Shown here: one piece after another, positions 10,317 through 19,173 of the stretch
How positions within the stretch are numbered: position 1 is the stretch's first letter
Layout: each line of letters opens with the position of its first letter
DNA from: JACRCT01 sp049841135
Lineage (GTDB): Bacteria; Myxococcota; Myxococcia; Myxococcales; UBA5297
Length of the DNA: 64,000 nt
Assembly (NCBI GenBank): GCA_049841135.1
Contig: JASGHK010000001.1
Span: 310,001-374,000, forward strand
Direction of reading: 5' to 3'
Position numbers and translations under genes: made by a program
The notes under the pieces: generated by a model
Seen by the model: the letters and a program-made list of their open reading frames with translations, nothing else
What the model was told of the DNA's origin: nothing
The model's database searches: none

Positions 10317-11216
10317 CTACTTCTCCCGCTTGTGGGTGAGCAGGCCGCCGACGACGATTCCCGCGGCGCTGATGATGGCCAGGAAGACGCCGAAGGACGG
10401 CTCGGAGAGCGTGACGGTGCGGCCCGCCTTGACACCCTTCTCGAAGCTCGTGGCCACGAAGATGAGGGCGATGAGCGCGGAGAGGCCGCCTGCGCCGATG
10501 GCGCCGAACGGGAACTTGTTGCGCGGCACCGCCGGGAGCACGTCCGACTTGCGCGCCCAGATGGTGGCGATGGACAGGCACGCGAGCAGGAAGGTGAAGA
10601 TGCCGTGGGTCATCAGCCCCATGTCGTCGCCGTCGGGGGTGGAGCGCCAGGGCATGAAGTTGCAGATGATGAGCATCGCCGCGGAGGCGATGGTCATCTT
10701 GTCCTCGAAGTGGCTCTCGGCGAACCCCTTCCAGAGGTTCTTGAGGGTCACCATCGGGTCGACCAGCTCGGGGTCGTGCCCGCCGCGGACCGGTCCGAGC
10801 TCGGCGATGACGCCCTCGCCGCTCTGAGGCCCCTTGGGGGCGGCAGGCTTGGGCGGCGGGTCGTCGTCGGTCCAGTACTGCTGGTACTTGCTGACGAACT
10901 TGCCGTCGTTCTGGACGAGCGGCGGCTTGGGCTTGGGCTCCTCGTCGGACTCCGGCGGCTCCTCCTCGGCCTTGACCGGCGCCGGTCTGCGCGCCGCGGC
11001 CGGGCGCTTGCCGGTCGGAGTCTTGGCGGCGGGAGCGGCGGGGCGCTTGCCGCTGGCCGGCCTGGGGGCGGGCTTCGGAGGCGGCGTGTCCTCGGCACCG
11101 TCGTCGTCGCCCTCCGGAGGCATCGCCCCGAGGATCGACTCGTCCAGCACCGCGTCGCAGTGCGGACAGATGGAGGTCCCGTCCTTCACCTTCTTGTTGC
11201 ACGAGGAGCAAATCAT
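10317..11216 (-). CDS. Zinc-ribbon membrane protein, unknown function
   Basis: This 299-residue protein starts with a four-cysteine zinc ribbon (CSSCNKKVKDGTSICPHC). A Pro/Lys/Ala-rich linker covers residues 40-130, and about four hydrophobic segments follow in the C-terminal half (for example IASAAMLIICNFM, IFTFLLACLSIATIW, GGLSALIALIFVATSF, FGVFLAIISAAGIVVGGLL). The amino-terminal ribbon should face the cytoplasm. The architecture is common among poorly characterised myxobacterial proteins. The substrate, partner and role are unknown. It is divergent from the HEAT-cyclophilin gene, with 106 bases between starts. Confidence 0.65.
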   Translation of the reverse strand: MICSSCNKKVKDGTSICPHCDAVLDESILGAMPPEGDDDGAEDTPPPKPAPRPASGKRPAAPAAKTPTGKRPAAARRPAPVKAEEEPPESDEEPKPKPPLVQNDGKFVSKYQQYWTDDDPPPKPAAPKGPQSGEGVIAELGPVRGGHDPELVDPMVTLKNLWKGFAESHFEDKMTIASAAMLIICNFMPWRSTPDGDDMGLMTHGIFTFLLACLSIATIWARKSDVLPAVPRNKFPFGAIGAGGLSALIALIFVATSFEKGVKAGRTVTLSEPSFGVFLAIISAAGIVVGGLLTHKREK

Positions 11217-11322
11217 CGGCGCGGAGTATCCGGTCGGCCTTCGTGACTGTCAAACGAGCCAAGGCGCTTGACGCCCTCGGGGGGCAAAGGGAGGCTGCGG
11301 CCTCATTTTCGGGAGGTGGGAG

Positions 11323-13404
11323 ATGCGCGCGTCCGGGCTCTGGCTGGCATTCTCGCTGCTCGTGGCGGCCGGCTGTTCCACCACGAGGCCTGCACCAAAG
11401 TCGGGCCTCCTCGCGCTGGAGAGCGCGGAGGCCCTGGAGATCGCCCGGTTGGAAGACGCGCGGCTCCTGGGGGAGGGGAAGCTCGAGGCCTTCACGCGCG
11501 CCGCGGCGCCGGCCCTGCGCGTGCGGGCGCTGCTCGCGCTGGCGAGGATTCAAGCTCCGGAGACGACGGGGATCGTCGCCGCGGCGCTGGACGACGCCGA
11601 GCCGGCCGTCCGCGAGATGGCCGCCTTCGCGCTGGGGCAGATGGGGCTCGCCTGGGCGCCCATCGCGGAGACGACGCGGGCCCTGGCCGAGAAGAGGTTG
11701 ATCGAGCGTCTGCAGGCCGAGCAGGACCGGAAGGTGCGCGACGCCATCGTCGAGGCGCTGGGGAAGGTAGGCGGAGCGGACTGCCTGGTGCCGCTGGTCA
11801 AGGCGGGCGGCCCGCGGGCGGCGTTCGCGCTGGCGGTGCTCGCCAAGGCCAGCGGCGGAAAGCTCAAGGACTCCCTCGCGCTGCGCTTGTTCGAGGAGCT
11901 GCTGCGTTCGAAGGACGAGAGCGACCGGCTCGCCGGAGCCTACGGGTTCATGCGCTACCAAGACCCAGGCGGGCGCACGGTGCTGGCGGGATGCGTGGCC
12001 GACTCCTCGTTCGCGGTCCGCGCGTTCTGTGGCCGCGCGCTCGGCTCGCTGGGCCAGCCCGGGGACGTGGGCAAGATCGCGCCGCACCTCGAGGACCCCG
12101 ACGAGCGGGTGGCCTCGGAGATCGCCCGGACGCTCGCCAAGCTGCTCGACGCCTGCGGCGACCAGGACGAGTGCCCGGCGCTGGCGGCGCTCGCGTCGTC
12201 GAAGTCCCCGTGGCGCTGGGCGGTCGCGGCCGCCGTCTCGATGGAGCCCGTGAGCAACCCGAAGGCGCTGCCGCTGTTCGCCGCGCAGTACGAAGCCCTG
12301 GGCCGGGCGGTGGAGGCCGCACCCGACACGCTCGCCAAGGTCACCTTCGCGCGGACGCAGTGCGAGGTGGCTCTCTCCCACGACCGGATCGTCGGGCGAA
12401 TTGATCGCCTGACGGCCTGCGGGAAGGACCTGGTGGAGGAAGAGGACCGGTTCGTGAAGTCGGCGAGGGCACTGTCCGAGTCGAAGGTGAAGGGCGAGGA
12501 CGGCCTCAAGCAAATGCTGGTGCTGTCCAAGCTCCCTTACGCTCGCGCCCGTGCGGCGGCGGTGGCAGGGCTCGCGGAGGCTGGAACGGAGGAGGCGAGG
12601 AAGCGGGTGGTGGACCTCCTGTCGGACACGGATTGGCTGGTGGCCTCCGAGGCAGCGGGAGCCGTCGAGTCCGCGAAGCTGGAGGAGGCGGGCCCCGCGC
12701 TGGTCGCTCTTCTGGAGAGGGCCAAGGGCGAGCGCGCCTCCGACGCCGCGCAGGCGGCGTTGTCGGCGGCCGGCGCGCTCAGGCTGCAGGTGGTGCTGCC
12801 GGCTGCCCAGCGCCTGGTGACAGAGGGGACTCCGCACGTGCGGCAAGCGGCGGCGCGCGCGGTCGCCGCTCTGACCGGAACGATGCCCAAGGCCACGCCG
12901 CCGCCCTGGGAACCCGGGGCGTACGCCCAGGAGCCTCTGCGCGATCCGATGTTCGTCAAGCTGACCACCGAGCGCGGGCCCATCCGAATCCAGCTCGACG
13001 TGCGCGAGGCGCCGATGACCGCGCGAAGCTTCGTCGGGCTGGTGAAGCAGGGCTTCTTCAAGGGCCTCGTCTTCCACCGGGTCGTGCCCGACTTCGTGGC
13101 CCAGGGCGGCGATCCGACGGGTACGGGCAGCGGCGGGCCGGGCTACACGATCCGCTGCGAGATGAACCGGCTGCGCTACCAGACCGGCTCGGTGGGCATG
13201 GCCTTGTCGGGCAAGGACACCGGCGGCAGCCAGTTCTTCGTGACCGTGGCGCCCCACCCACACCTCGACGGCCGCTACACGATCTTCGGGCAGGTGGTGG
13301 AGGGAATGGAGGCGGTGCGGGCGCTGACCGAGGGCGACCGCATCCTCGACGCCGTGGTCGAGCTGTCGGAGACGCCTGGTAACGTGAGCACCCTCAAGCA
13401 ATAG
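11323..13404 (+). CDS. Lipoprotein with HEAT-type repeats fused to a cyclophilin domain
   Basis: A signal peptide ends in a lipobox (LLVAAGC), so the 693-residue protein should be lipid-anchored in the envelope. Residues 30-510 are Ala/Leu/Glu-rich helical repeats of HEAT type (for example AAALDDAEPAVREMAAFALGQ). The last 160 residues are a cyclophilin peptidyl-prolyl isomerase with FHRVVPDFVAQGGDP, GTGSGGPGY and GSQFFVTVAPHPHLDGRY. The catalytic Arg of the FHRV motif and the FFVT strand are intact. A plausible role is a periplasmic chaperone scaffold in which the repeats bind clients. ATG 11323 follows GGGAGG at 11312-11317. The four-helix-bundle gene starts 13 bases after its stop. Confidence 0.85.
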   Translation: MRASGLWLAFSLLVAAGCSTTRPAPKSGLLALESAEALEIARLEDARLLGEGKLEAFTRAAAPALRVRALLALARIQAPETTGIVAAALDDAEPAVREMAAFALGQMGLAWAPIAETTRALAEKRLIERLQAEQDRKVRDAIVEALGKVGGADCLVPLVKAGGPRAAFALAVLAKASGGKLKDSLALRLFEELLRSKDESDRLAGAYGFMRYQDPGGRTVLAGCVADSSFAVRAFCGRALGSLGQPGDVGKIAPHLEDPDERVASEIARTLAKLLDACGDQDECPALAALASSKSPWRWAVAAAVSMEPVSNPKALPLFAAQYEALGRAVEAAPDTLAKVTFARTQCEVALSHDRIVGRIDRLTACGKDLVEEEDRFVKSARALSESKVKGEDGLKQMLVLSKLPYARARAAAVAGLAEAGTEEARKRVVDLLSDTDWLVASEAAGAVESAKLEEAGPALVALLERAKGERASDAAQAALSAAGALRLQVVLPAAQRLVTEGTPHVRQAAARAVAALTGTMPKATPPPWEPGAYAQEPLRDPMFVKLTTERGPIRIQLDVREAPMTARSFVGLVKQGFFKGLVFHRVVPDFVAQGGDPTGTGSGGPGYTIRCEMNRLRYQTGSVGMALSGKDTGGSQFFVTVAPHPHLDGRYTIFGQVVEGMEAVRALTEGDRILDAVVELSETPGNVSTLKQ

Positions 13405-13417
13405 CGAGGGGAGGGGC

Positions 13418-14083
13418 ATGCCAACCAACGAGCCGCTGCTACCCAAGCACGGAGGCTTCCGCAGGCTGAAGTCGTTCCAGATAGCTCAGCTGATTTACGA
13501 CGTGACCGTGAGGTTCTGCGATCGGTACATCAGCAGGCGCAGTCGCACTCACGACCAGATGGTCCAAGCAGCCCGCAGTGGCGTCCAGAACATCGCTGAA
13601 GGGAGCCAGGCTTCGGGGACGTCGAAGAAGACCGAGTTGAAGCTCACCAACGTGGCCCGCGCCAGCCTGGAGGAACTTCGGCTGGACTTCCAGGACTACC
13701 TACGACAGCACGGCTTGCCTCGGTGGGAGCCCGGGCACCCTGCGTTGGAACGCTTCAAGGCACGAAGGTGCTCTTCAGTGGAAGAGGTGCGCCTATGGGT
13801 GCAAGACGAAAGAAGGAGCGGGGGCACGGACGACCACGGACTGACACGGACGAACACGGATAGGGGCGCAGACGCTGCGATGTCCGTGTCTGTCCGTGAA
13901 AGTCCGTGTTCGTCCGTGCCCTCGAACGTCCTGGTGGCCAACGCCGCGCTTTCGTTGTTGAACGTGTGCTGTCATCTTCTGGACAGGCAACTCGTCGCCC
14001 AGGCCCGAGCCTTCGAGCAAGAAGGTGGTTTCACAGAACGCCTGTACCGCGTAAGAAAGGCCGGCCGACGCACCGGCCCCTGA
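13418..14083 (+). CDS. Four-helix-bundle (S23/IVP-type) protein with an in-frame palindromic insert
   Basis: Residues 1-125 follow the four-helix-bundle family known from 23S rRNA intervening sequences and retroelement accessory proteins: FRRLKSFQIAQLIYDVTVRF, then VQAARSGVQNIAEGSQASG and ASLEELRLDFQDYL. Residues 135-168 (for example GGTDDHGLTRTNTDRGADAA) are encoded by a large inverted repeat of CACGGAC units at 13822-13921. The last helix (LSLLNVCCHLLDRQLVAQA) resumes after it and belongs to the suffix region of this family, so the insert kept the reading frame. ATG 13418 follows GAGGGGAGGGG. Biochemical function is unknown. No rRNA gene or reverse transcriptase is in the window. Confidence 0.75.
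   Translation: MPTNEPLLPKHGGFRRLKSFQIAQLIYDVTVRFCDRYISRRSRTHDQMVQAARSGVQNIAEGSQASGTSKKTELKLTNVARASLEELRLDFQDYLRQHGLPRWEPGHPALERFKARRCSSVEEVRLWVQDERRSGGTDDHGLTRTNTDRGADAAMSVSVRESPCSSVPSNVLVANAALSLLNVCCHLLDRQLVAQARAFEQEGGFTERLYRVRKAGRRTGP
13822..13921. repeat. Imperfect inverted repeat of CACGGAC units inside the four-helix-bundle gene
   Basis: The left arm (13822-13860) begins GGGCACGGACGACCACGGAC. The right arm (13881-13921) is its approximate reverse complement, ending TCGTCCGTGCCC. About 40-bp arms flank a 20-bp loop, and each arm is itself a run of CACGGAC repeats. Transcribed RNA would form a long hairpin inside the coding region. Confidence 0.9.
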
Positions 14084-14102
14084 CTGTTTTGGAAGGTACC
14101 CC

Positions 14103-15548
14103 TTGAAGCTCAAGCAGAAGCCCGAAGACTTCGTCGTCACCGAGAGCTGGCGCTGGAACGAGGTCCCCAAGGGCCAGTACCGCGTCTACGTCATGGACAA
14201 GCAGAAGCTGTCCACCTTCGACGCGGTGGCCCGCCTGTCCGACCTCTACGGCATCCCGCGCAGCTCGTTCTCCTTCTGCGGCCTCAAGGACAAGCAGGGG
14301 CGCACGACCCAGCTCATCGCGGTCAAGGGCGCCGACGTCGACCTGCAGGACGAGGACCTGCGCCTGAAGTACCTGGGCCGCACCGACGCGCCGCTGACCG
14401 CCGACAACACCACGTCGAACCGCTTCGGCGTCACCGTGCGCGACCTGTCCGACGAGGACGCGGCGAAGCTGCCCGCGGCCATCGCCGAGGTCAACCGGCT
14501 GGGCGTGGTCAACTACTTCGACTCGCAGCGCTTCGGCTCGCTCAAGCACGGCCAGGGCTTCATCGCCAAGGACCTCATCCGCGGCGACTTCGAGATGGCC
14601 CTGAAGAACTACCTGGCCAAGCCCAGCGAGCTCGACCGCAGCAACGACGCCAAGGTCAAGGCCTTCTGGCGCGACCACTGGGGCGAGTGGAGGCGGCGCT
14701 GCACCATCGCCGGCGCCGAGAAGTACGACCGCATCCTGGCCGTGCTGCGCGCGGAGCCCAAGGCCTTCCGCGAGGCGTTCCTGCGCATCGACCCCAAGTA
14801 CCGGGCGCTGCAGATCTTCACCTACCAGTCGTGGCTGTGGAACGAGGGCGTGCGCCGCTTCCTCATCTCGCTGTGCGCCGGACACTCGCTCTCCGCGCTG
14901 GACTACCAGGCCGGCAAGCTGCTCTTCCCGCGCGAGCTCAACGGCGAGCAGCTCCACAGGTTGCGCAACGCGAGCTTCCCGCTCCTCGCGCCCGAGTCGA
15001 AGATCGAGGACCGGGACGTCAAGAAGGCCGTCGACTGGGTCCTCGGCCGCGAGAAGCTGACCCTCGAGGGGCTGCGGGTGCCGGAGACGCCCGGCATCTT
15101 CTTCAAGCACGAGGAGCGGCCCATCCTCGTCTTCCCGGGCAAGCTGATGTGCGGCCCGCCCAGGCCCGACGAGGTCAACCGCGGCGCCAAGAAGGTCTAC
15201 CTGGCCTTCACGCTGCCCCCCGGCGCCTACGCCACGCTGGTCGTGCGCCGGCTCTTCCACTTCTCGAGCCAGACCAACTTCAAGGAAGAGGAGCTGCCCG
15301 AGCCGGTCATCGAGGTCGGCCCCGAGTCGAAGGAGCCCGCCCGCTCACGCTCCGAGCGGCCCGCCAAGTCGCTGCGCCCGGACAAGTCCCACCGCCACGC
15401 CGCGCCCGCGACAGAGTCGCCGGTCGCCGAGGCGCAGCCCGCTGCCGCTGCTGCCACGCCCAAGGTGGGCTTCCGCGCGTACCAGAAGGCCAAGAAGGAA
15501 GCCAAGGCCAAGGCACGCCAGGACGCGAAGGCGCGCTCGAAGCGCTGA
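14103..15548 (+). CDS. truD: tRNA pseudouridine synthase D-type enzyme
   Basis: TruD isomerises uridine 13 of tRNAs. The catalytic motif FCGLKDKQGRTTQ near residue 60 contains the essential Asp. NRFGVTVRDL, VNYFDSQRFGSLKHG and the inserted TRUD domain (residues 150-330) follow in the family order, with the closing FALPPGAY-like strand as TLPPGAYATLVVRRLF. The C-terminal 85 residues are a Lys/Ala/Pro-rich extension absent from Escherichia coli TruD. The start is TTG 14103, 19 bases after the preceding stop, with GGAAGG at 14091-14096. Nothing in the neighbourhood links it to other tRNA modification genes. Confidence 0.85.
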   Translation: MKLKQKPEDFVVTESWRWNEVPKGQYRVYVMDKQKLSTFDAVARLSDLYGIPRSSFSFCGLKDKQGRTTQLIAVKGADVDLQDEDLRLKYLGRTDAPLTADNTTSNRFGVTVRDLSDEDAAKLPAAIAEVNRLGVVNYFDSQRFGSLKHGQGFIAKDLIRGDFEMALKNYLAKPSELDRSNDAKVKAFWRDHWGEWRRRCTIAGAEKYDRILAVLRAEPKAFREAFLRIDPKYRALQIFTYQSWLWNEGVRRFLISLCAGHSLSALDYQAGKLLFPRELNGEQLHRLRNASFPLLAPESKIEDRDVKKAVDWVLGREKLTLEGLRVPETPGIFFKHEERPILVFPGKLMCGPPRPDEVNRGAKKVYLAFTLPPGAYATLVVRRLFHFSSQTNFKEEELPEPVIEVGPESKEPARSRSERPAKSLRPDKSHRHAAPATESPVAEAQPAAAAATPKVGFRAYQKAKKEAKAKARQDAKARSKR

Positions 15549-15668
15549 CCTTTCGTCCACTGCGAGGCCACTCCCGGGGAAGCTCAGCGCTTTTCGTTGC
15601 GATCGTCTGGCGTCGGCCCTAACCGAATTGCCAGGCATCCCCAACAAATCCCCCCGGGAGGACCCCAC

Positions 15669-16958
15669 ATGGCGGACGGCGCGAAGATACGTCTCGAGAA
15701 CGGCAAGCTGCTGGTTCCGGACCAACCGATCATTCCCTTCATCGAAGGAGACGGCACGGGCCGCGACATCTGGCGCGCCTCCGTCCGCGTGCTCGACGCC
15801 GCGGTGGAGAAGGCCTACGGCGGCAAGAAGAAGATCGCCTGGAAGGAGGTCCTCGCCGGCGAGAAGGCCTTCAAGCAGGTCAACAACTGGCTGCCCGACG
15901 AGACCGTCGAGGCCTTCCGCGACTACCTCGTCGGCATCAAGGGCCCGCTGACCACGCCCATCGGCGGCGGCATCCGCTCGCTCAACGTCGCCCTGCGCCA
16001 GCTCCTGGACCTCTACGTCTGCCTGCGCCCCGTCCGCTACTTCAAGGGCGTGCCCTCGCCGGTCAAGCGGCCGGACAAGGTGGACATGGTCATCTTCCGG
16101 GAGAACACCGAGGACATCTACGCGGGCATCGACTGGGAGGCCGGCTCCCCCGAGGCCACCAAGGTCATCGCGTTCCTCAAGGAGAACTTCCCGAAGGACT
16201 ACAAGAAGATTCGCTTCCCGGGCAGCGCCGGCGTGGGCGTCAAGGCCGTCTCCCGCGAGGGGACCGAGCGCCTGGTCCGCGCGGCCATCGAGTACGCGCT
16301 GGCCAACAAGCGCAAGAGCGTGACCTTCGTCCACAAGGGCAACATCATGAAGTTCACCGAGGGCGCGTTCCGCAACTGGGGCTACGCCCTCGCCGAGAAG
16401 GAGTACGCGAGCAAGGTCTACACCTGGGAGCAGTGGGAGAAGACCAAGGCCGCCAAGGGCGAGGACGCCGCCAACGCCGAGCAGAAGGAGCAGCTCAAGG
16501 CCGGCAAGGTGCTGATCAAGGACGCCATCGCCGACATCACCTTGCAGCAGGTGCTCACCCGGCCCGATGAGTTCGACGTCATCGCCACCCTCAACCTGAA
16601 CGGCGACTACCTCTCCGACGCGCTCGCCGCCCAGGTCGGCGGCATCGGCATCGCCCCCGGCGGCAACATCAACTACGTCACCGGCCACGCCATCTTCGAG
16701 GCCACGCACGGCACCGCGCCCAAGTACGCCGACCTGGACAAGGTCAACCCGGGCTCGGTCATCCTCTCCGGCGAGATGATGCTGCGGCACCTGGGCTGGC
16801 TCGAGGCCGCGGACCTGGTCATCAAGGGCATGGACGGCGCCATCGGCAGCCACCAGGTGACCTACGACTTCGCGCGCCTGATGAAGGGCGAGGGCGTCTC
16901 CGATGTCGTCGAGTTGAAGTGCAGCGAGTTCGGCGACAACATCATCAGGCACATGTAG
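15669..16958 (+). CDS. icd: Isocitrate dehydrogenase (NADP-type)
   Basis: This 429-residue enzyme converts isocitrate to 2-oxoglutarate in the TCA cycle. It shows IPFIEGDGTGRDIW at the N-terminus and the substrate loop GGGIRSLNVALRQLLDLYVC with the phosphorylatable Ser. FRENTEDIYAGIDWEAGS, KGNIMKFTEGAF, NLNGDYLSDALAAQVGGIG and THGTAPKYADLDKVNPGS follow, all typical of the dimeric bacterial Icd. ATG 15669 follows CGGGAGG; an upstream in-frame GTG would add an improbable tail. It is flanked by a clear terminator and is probably transcribed alone. No aceK kinase is in the window. Confidence 0.95.
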   Translation: MADGAKIRLENGKLLVPDQPIIPFIEGDGTGRDIWRASVRVLDAAVEKAYGGKKKIAWKEVLAGEKAFKQVNNWLPDETVEAFRDYLVGIKGPLTTPIGGGIRSLNVALRQLLDLYVCLRPVRYFKGVPSPVKRPDKVDMVIFRENTEDIYAGIDWEAGSPEATKVIAFLKENFPKDYKKIRFPGSAGVGVKAVSREGTERLVRAAIEYALANKRKSVTFVHKGNIMKFTEGAFRNWGYALAEKEYASKVYTWEQWEKTKAAKGEDAANAEQKEQLKAGKVLIKDAIADITLQQVLTRPDEFDVIATLNLNGDYLSDALAAQVGGIGIAPGGNINYVTGHAIFEATHGTAPKYADLDKVNPGSVILSGEMMLRHLGWLEAADLVIKGMDGAIGSHQVTYDFARLMKGEGVSDVVELKCSEFGDNIIRHM

Positions 16959-16985
16959 CTGCGCGGCGGGGGGAACCAGCCGCAG

Positions 16986-17031
16986 GAGCGGGGCAGGGCC
17001 GGCCGAGGCACCTGTCCCGCTCTGTCATTTT
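16986..17031 (+). terminator. Intrinsic terminator of icd
   Basis: GAGCGGGGCAGG (16986-16997) pairs with CCTGTCCCGCTC (17011-17022) at 11 Watson-Crick pairs plus one G-U. The stem is followed by TGTCATTTT. Confidence 0.7.
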
Positions 17032-17100
17032 CGGGCGCTGGAGACGGACCAAGCCTGAGAGCGCGGCGCTCGAGAGGAAAAGGATCAGCGCGGAGCCCGG

Positions 17101-17499
17101 TCAGGCGTCTGCGATCTGAAGCGGCATCTGCGGGCCCGGACGCTCGGCCGCGATGCTGACGAGCCGGTTCTTGCCGTCGACGCGGACGACCGTGGGCACG
17201 TGCTCGCGCGCCTCGTCCTCGGTCATCTCCCCGAAGGTGGCGATGATGACCACGTCCTGGGGCTTGTTGAGGTGGGCGGCCGCGCCGTTGACGCAGATGA
17301 CGCCGGAGCCCCGAGGGCCCTTGATGGCGTAGGTCTGCAGCCGGCTTCCGCGGGTGACGTTCCAGACGTGGACGGCCTCGAACTCGAGGATTCCAGCGGC
17401 CTCGAGCAGCCCCTCGTCGATGGTGACGCTGCCCTCGTATTCCAGGTCGGCGTGCGTGATCGTCGCCCGGTGGATCTTGGAGCGGAACATCTGACGCAT
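17101..17499 (-). CDS. panD: Aspartate 1-decarboxylase
   Basis: PanD makes beta-alanine for pantothenate and coenzyme A. The 132-residue chain carries the self-cleavage motif YEGS at residues 21-24, where Gly23-Ser24 is split to give the pyruvoyl cofactor. KIHRATITHADL precedes it, and the later motif NGAAAHL is also present. ATG 17499 gives the family's usual N-terminus (MRQMFRSKIHRATI); the frame is open further upstream, but that extension does not match. panD and frzZ lie in the same direction 116 bases apart and may share a transcript, though their roles are unrelated. Confidence 0.95.
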   Translation of the reverse strand: MRQMFRSKIHRATITHADLEYEGSVTIDEGLLEAAGILEFEAVHVWNVTRGSRLQTYAIKGPRGSGVICVNGAAAHLNKPQDVVIIATFGEMTEDEAREHVPTVVRVDGKNRLVSIAAERPGPQMPLQIADA

Positions 17500-17615
17500 G
17501 ACGTTGACCCCTGCTCCCAGGTGGCGCCCCGCATCGATGGCCGGGTGCACCCCCGAGGTCGCTAAGGTAACGGCGGAACCCCGCTCAATCAAGGAGCTTT
17601 TCAACCGCCTGGACG

Positions 17616-18489
17616 TCAGCTCTTCGGGCGGATGACCTGCTCGACCTCAGCGATCTTCTCCAGCACGAACTTGGAGAGGAACGCGTCCTTGGCCACGAAT
17701 CCATCCGCGCCGCACTCCTGGGCCACGGCCTTGAGCTTCTCGTGGTCCATCCCGCTGCAGAGCACGACCTTGATGCCCTTGAAGAGCGAGTTGCCCTTGA
17801 TGAACCGGCAGAAGCTGGCCCCGTCCACGTTGGGCATGTTGACGTCCAAGAGGATGAGCTCGGGCCGGGTCTGCTTCTTGAGGATGAGGCGGGTGGCCTT
17901 GTCCACGCTGTCGGCGAGCACGACCTGGAAGTTGCGTGCACCCAGCTCGGCCTCGATGAGCTTGGCGGTCATCTCGCTGTCGTCGACGATCATCACCCGG
18001 CGCTTGTCCGACGGCTTCTCGGCAGGCTTGATCGCCGAGGTGTCGAGCAGCGGATCGGGCGAGGCATCCGGGGCGGGGGAGGGCGGCGGGGGAGGGGGCG
18101 GGGCGACGTCGACCTTGAGCCCCGACTTCTCGATGAGCGCCTTCATCGTCGCCAGGAGCTTGCCGATGCCCTCCGACTTGTTGACCCAGGCGTCGGCCTG
18201 GGCCGCCTTCGCCCGCCTGGCCAGCTTCGACCGGGTCGTAGTCCGAGTAGAGGACGATGGGCTTCTGGATTCCGCGCTTCTTGCGCAAGAACTCCACCAC
18301 GTCGTCGCCGAAGGCTTCGGGCATCTCCAGGTCGACCACGCAGCCGTCGAAGGTGTTCGCGTCCAACGCGGCGCAGAGGCCGGCGAGGTCCGCCACCACG
18401 GTGGGCGCCCAGCCGGCGCTCGAGAGGCCGGCCTGCAAGAGGTCGCGGGAGATGGGGCTGTCGTCGATTACAAGGATCCGTGCGGCCAT
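17616..18489 (-). CDS. frzZ: FrzZ-type output protein with two receiver domains, one frameshift
   Basis: Two CheY-like receivers are joined by a Pro-rich linker. The first has VIDDS and the phospho-acceptor Asp53 in VVDLEMP; the second has IVDDSEM, LLDVNMP, an SG motif and a Lys in FVAKDAF. In Myxococcus xanthus FrzZ has exactly this layout, is phosphorylated by FrzE and is transcribed away from frzA, as here (151 bases between starts). The frame breaks near 18225. Removing one base joins DPVE to LARRAKAAQADAWVNKSEG and the second half. The total is about 290 residues. It should be the output that couples Frz to cell reversal. Confidence 0.85.
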
Positions 18490-18640
18490 GCCGTTTTTGT
18501 AGCAGACCGAGCTTCGAGGGTCGACCCCGTGGCGGCCAAGGCCTGTTTCGCGGTAAGCAGTGGACTCTCAAGACTTCGGCTCGGAGAGAAGCTAAGCGCC
18601 GAACCGAGGTCGTGAGTCAAAGGCTCCGGAGGAGGCGCTC

Positions 18641-19168
18641 TTGGCGGAACAGACAGCATCCCAGGCATCCCCCAAGCCGCTGATGGAGGCTCTCGCGCAG
18701 GCGAAGGCCGTGAACGCCAGCCAGAAGATCGCGGAGATCGAGCTGTTCCGCATCGAGATCGCCGGGACCGCGTTCGCAGTCGAGGCCGGCCTGGTGCAGG
18801 AGGTGGTGCGCACGCCGCCCATCACTCCGCTGCCCGGCGCGCCTCCGTTCCTGGTCGGGGTCGCCTCGCACCGCGGCGACGTCGTGGCCATCGTCGACCT
18901 CGCTCGCCTGCTAGGCCGTGGGGAGACCCAGGTCCGCGAGCGCTCCCGCCTGGCCATCGCGCGCAGCGAAGGCATGGTCGTGGGGCTGCTCGCCGACGAG
19001 GTCCTGGGCCTGGTCAAGCTGCCCAGCGCCTCCATCCAGCCGCCGCCTCTGGGGACCGAGGACAAGGAGTTCATCTCCGGCGTCATCACCGCGCCCGAGA
19101 CCATGCACCTGCTCGACCTTCGCCGAGCGCTCGCCACGGCGCGCGAGCGGGCGAGCGCCCGGAGGTAG
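18641..19168 (+). CDS. frzA: FrzA, CheW-type coupling protein
   Basis: This 175-residue CheW fold has FRIEIAGTAFAVEAGLVQEV, PLPGAPPFLVGVASHRG and VVAIVDLARLLG, the scaffold strands that bridge receptor and kinase. It is the first gene of the Frz cluster and should link the FrzCD receptor to the FrzE kinase. I use the TTG start at 18641 because GGAGGAGG lies just upstream and no ATG fits. frzB starts five bases after its stop, so translation is probably coupled. Confidence 0.88.
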   Translation: MAEQTASQASPKPLMEALAQAKAVNASQKIAEIELFRIEIAGTAFAVEAGLVQEVVRTPPITPLPGAPPFLVGVASHRGDVVAIVDLARLLGRGETQVRERSRLAIARSEGMVVGLLADEVLGLVKLPSASIQPPPLGTEDKEFISGVITAPETMHLLDLRRALATARERASARR

Positions 19169-19173
19169 CCCTG

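Noticed and set aside
10129..13446. A 1105-residue reverse-strand open frame opposite the HEAT-cyclophilin gene
   Set aside because: Its composition is that of an antisense shadow. The forward HEAT-cyclophilin gene and the reverse-strand zinc-ribbon gene in another frame account for the region.
13822..13921. CRISPR array reading of the CACGGAC repeats
   Set aside because: The units are adjacent or nearly so, form an inverted arrangement and have no unique spacers of constant length. No cas genes are present.
13418..14083. Diversity-generating retroelement reading of the four-helix-bundle gene
   Set aside because: Such genes can accompany retroelements, but no reverse transcriptase, template repeat or variable repeat is present in the window.
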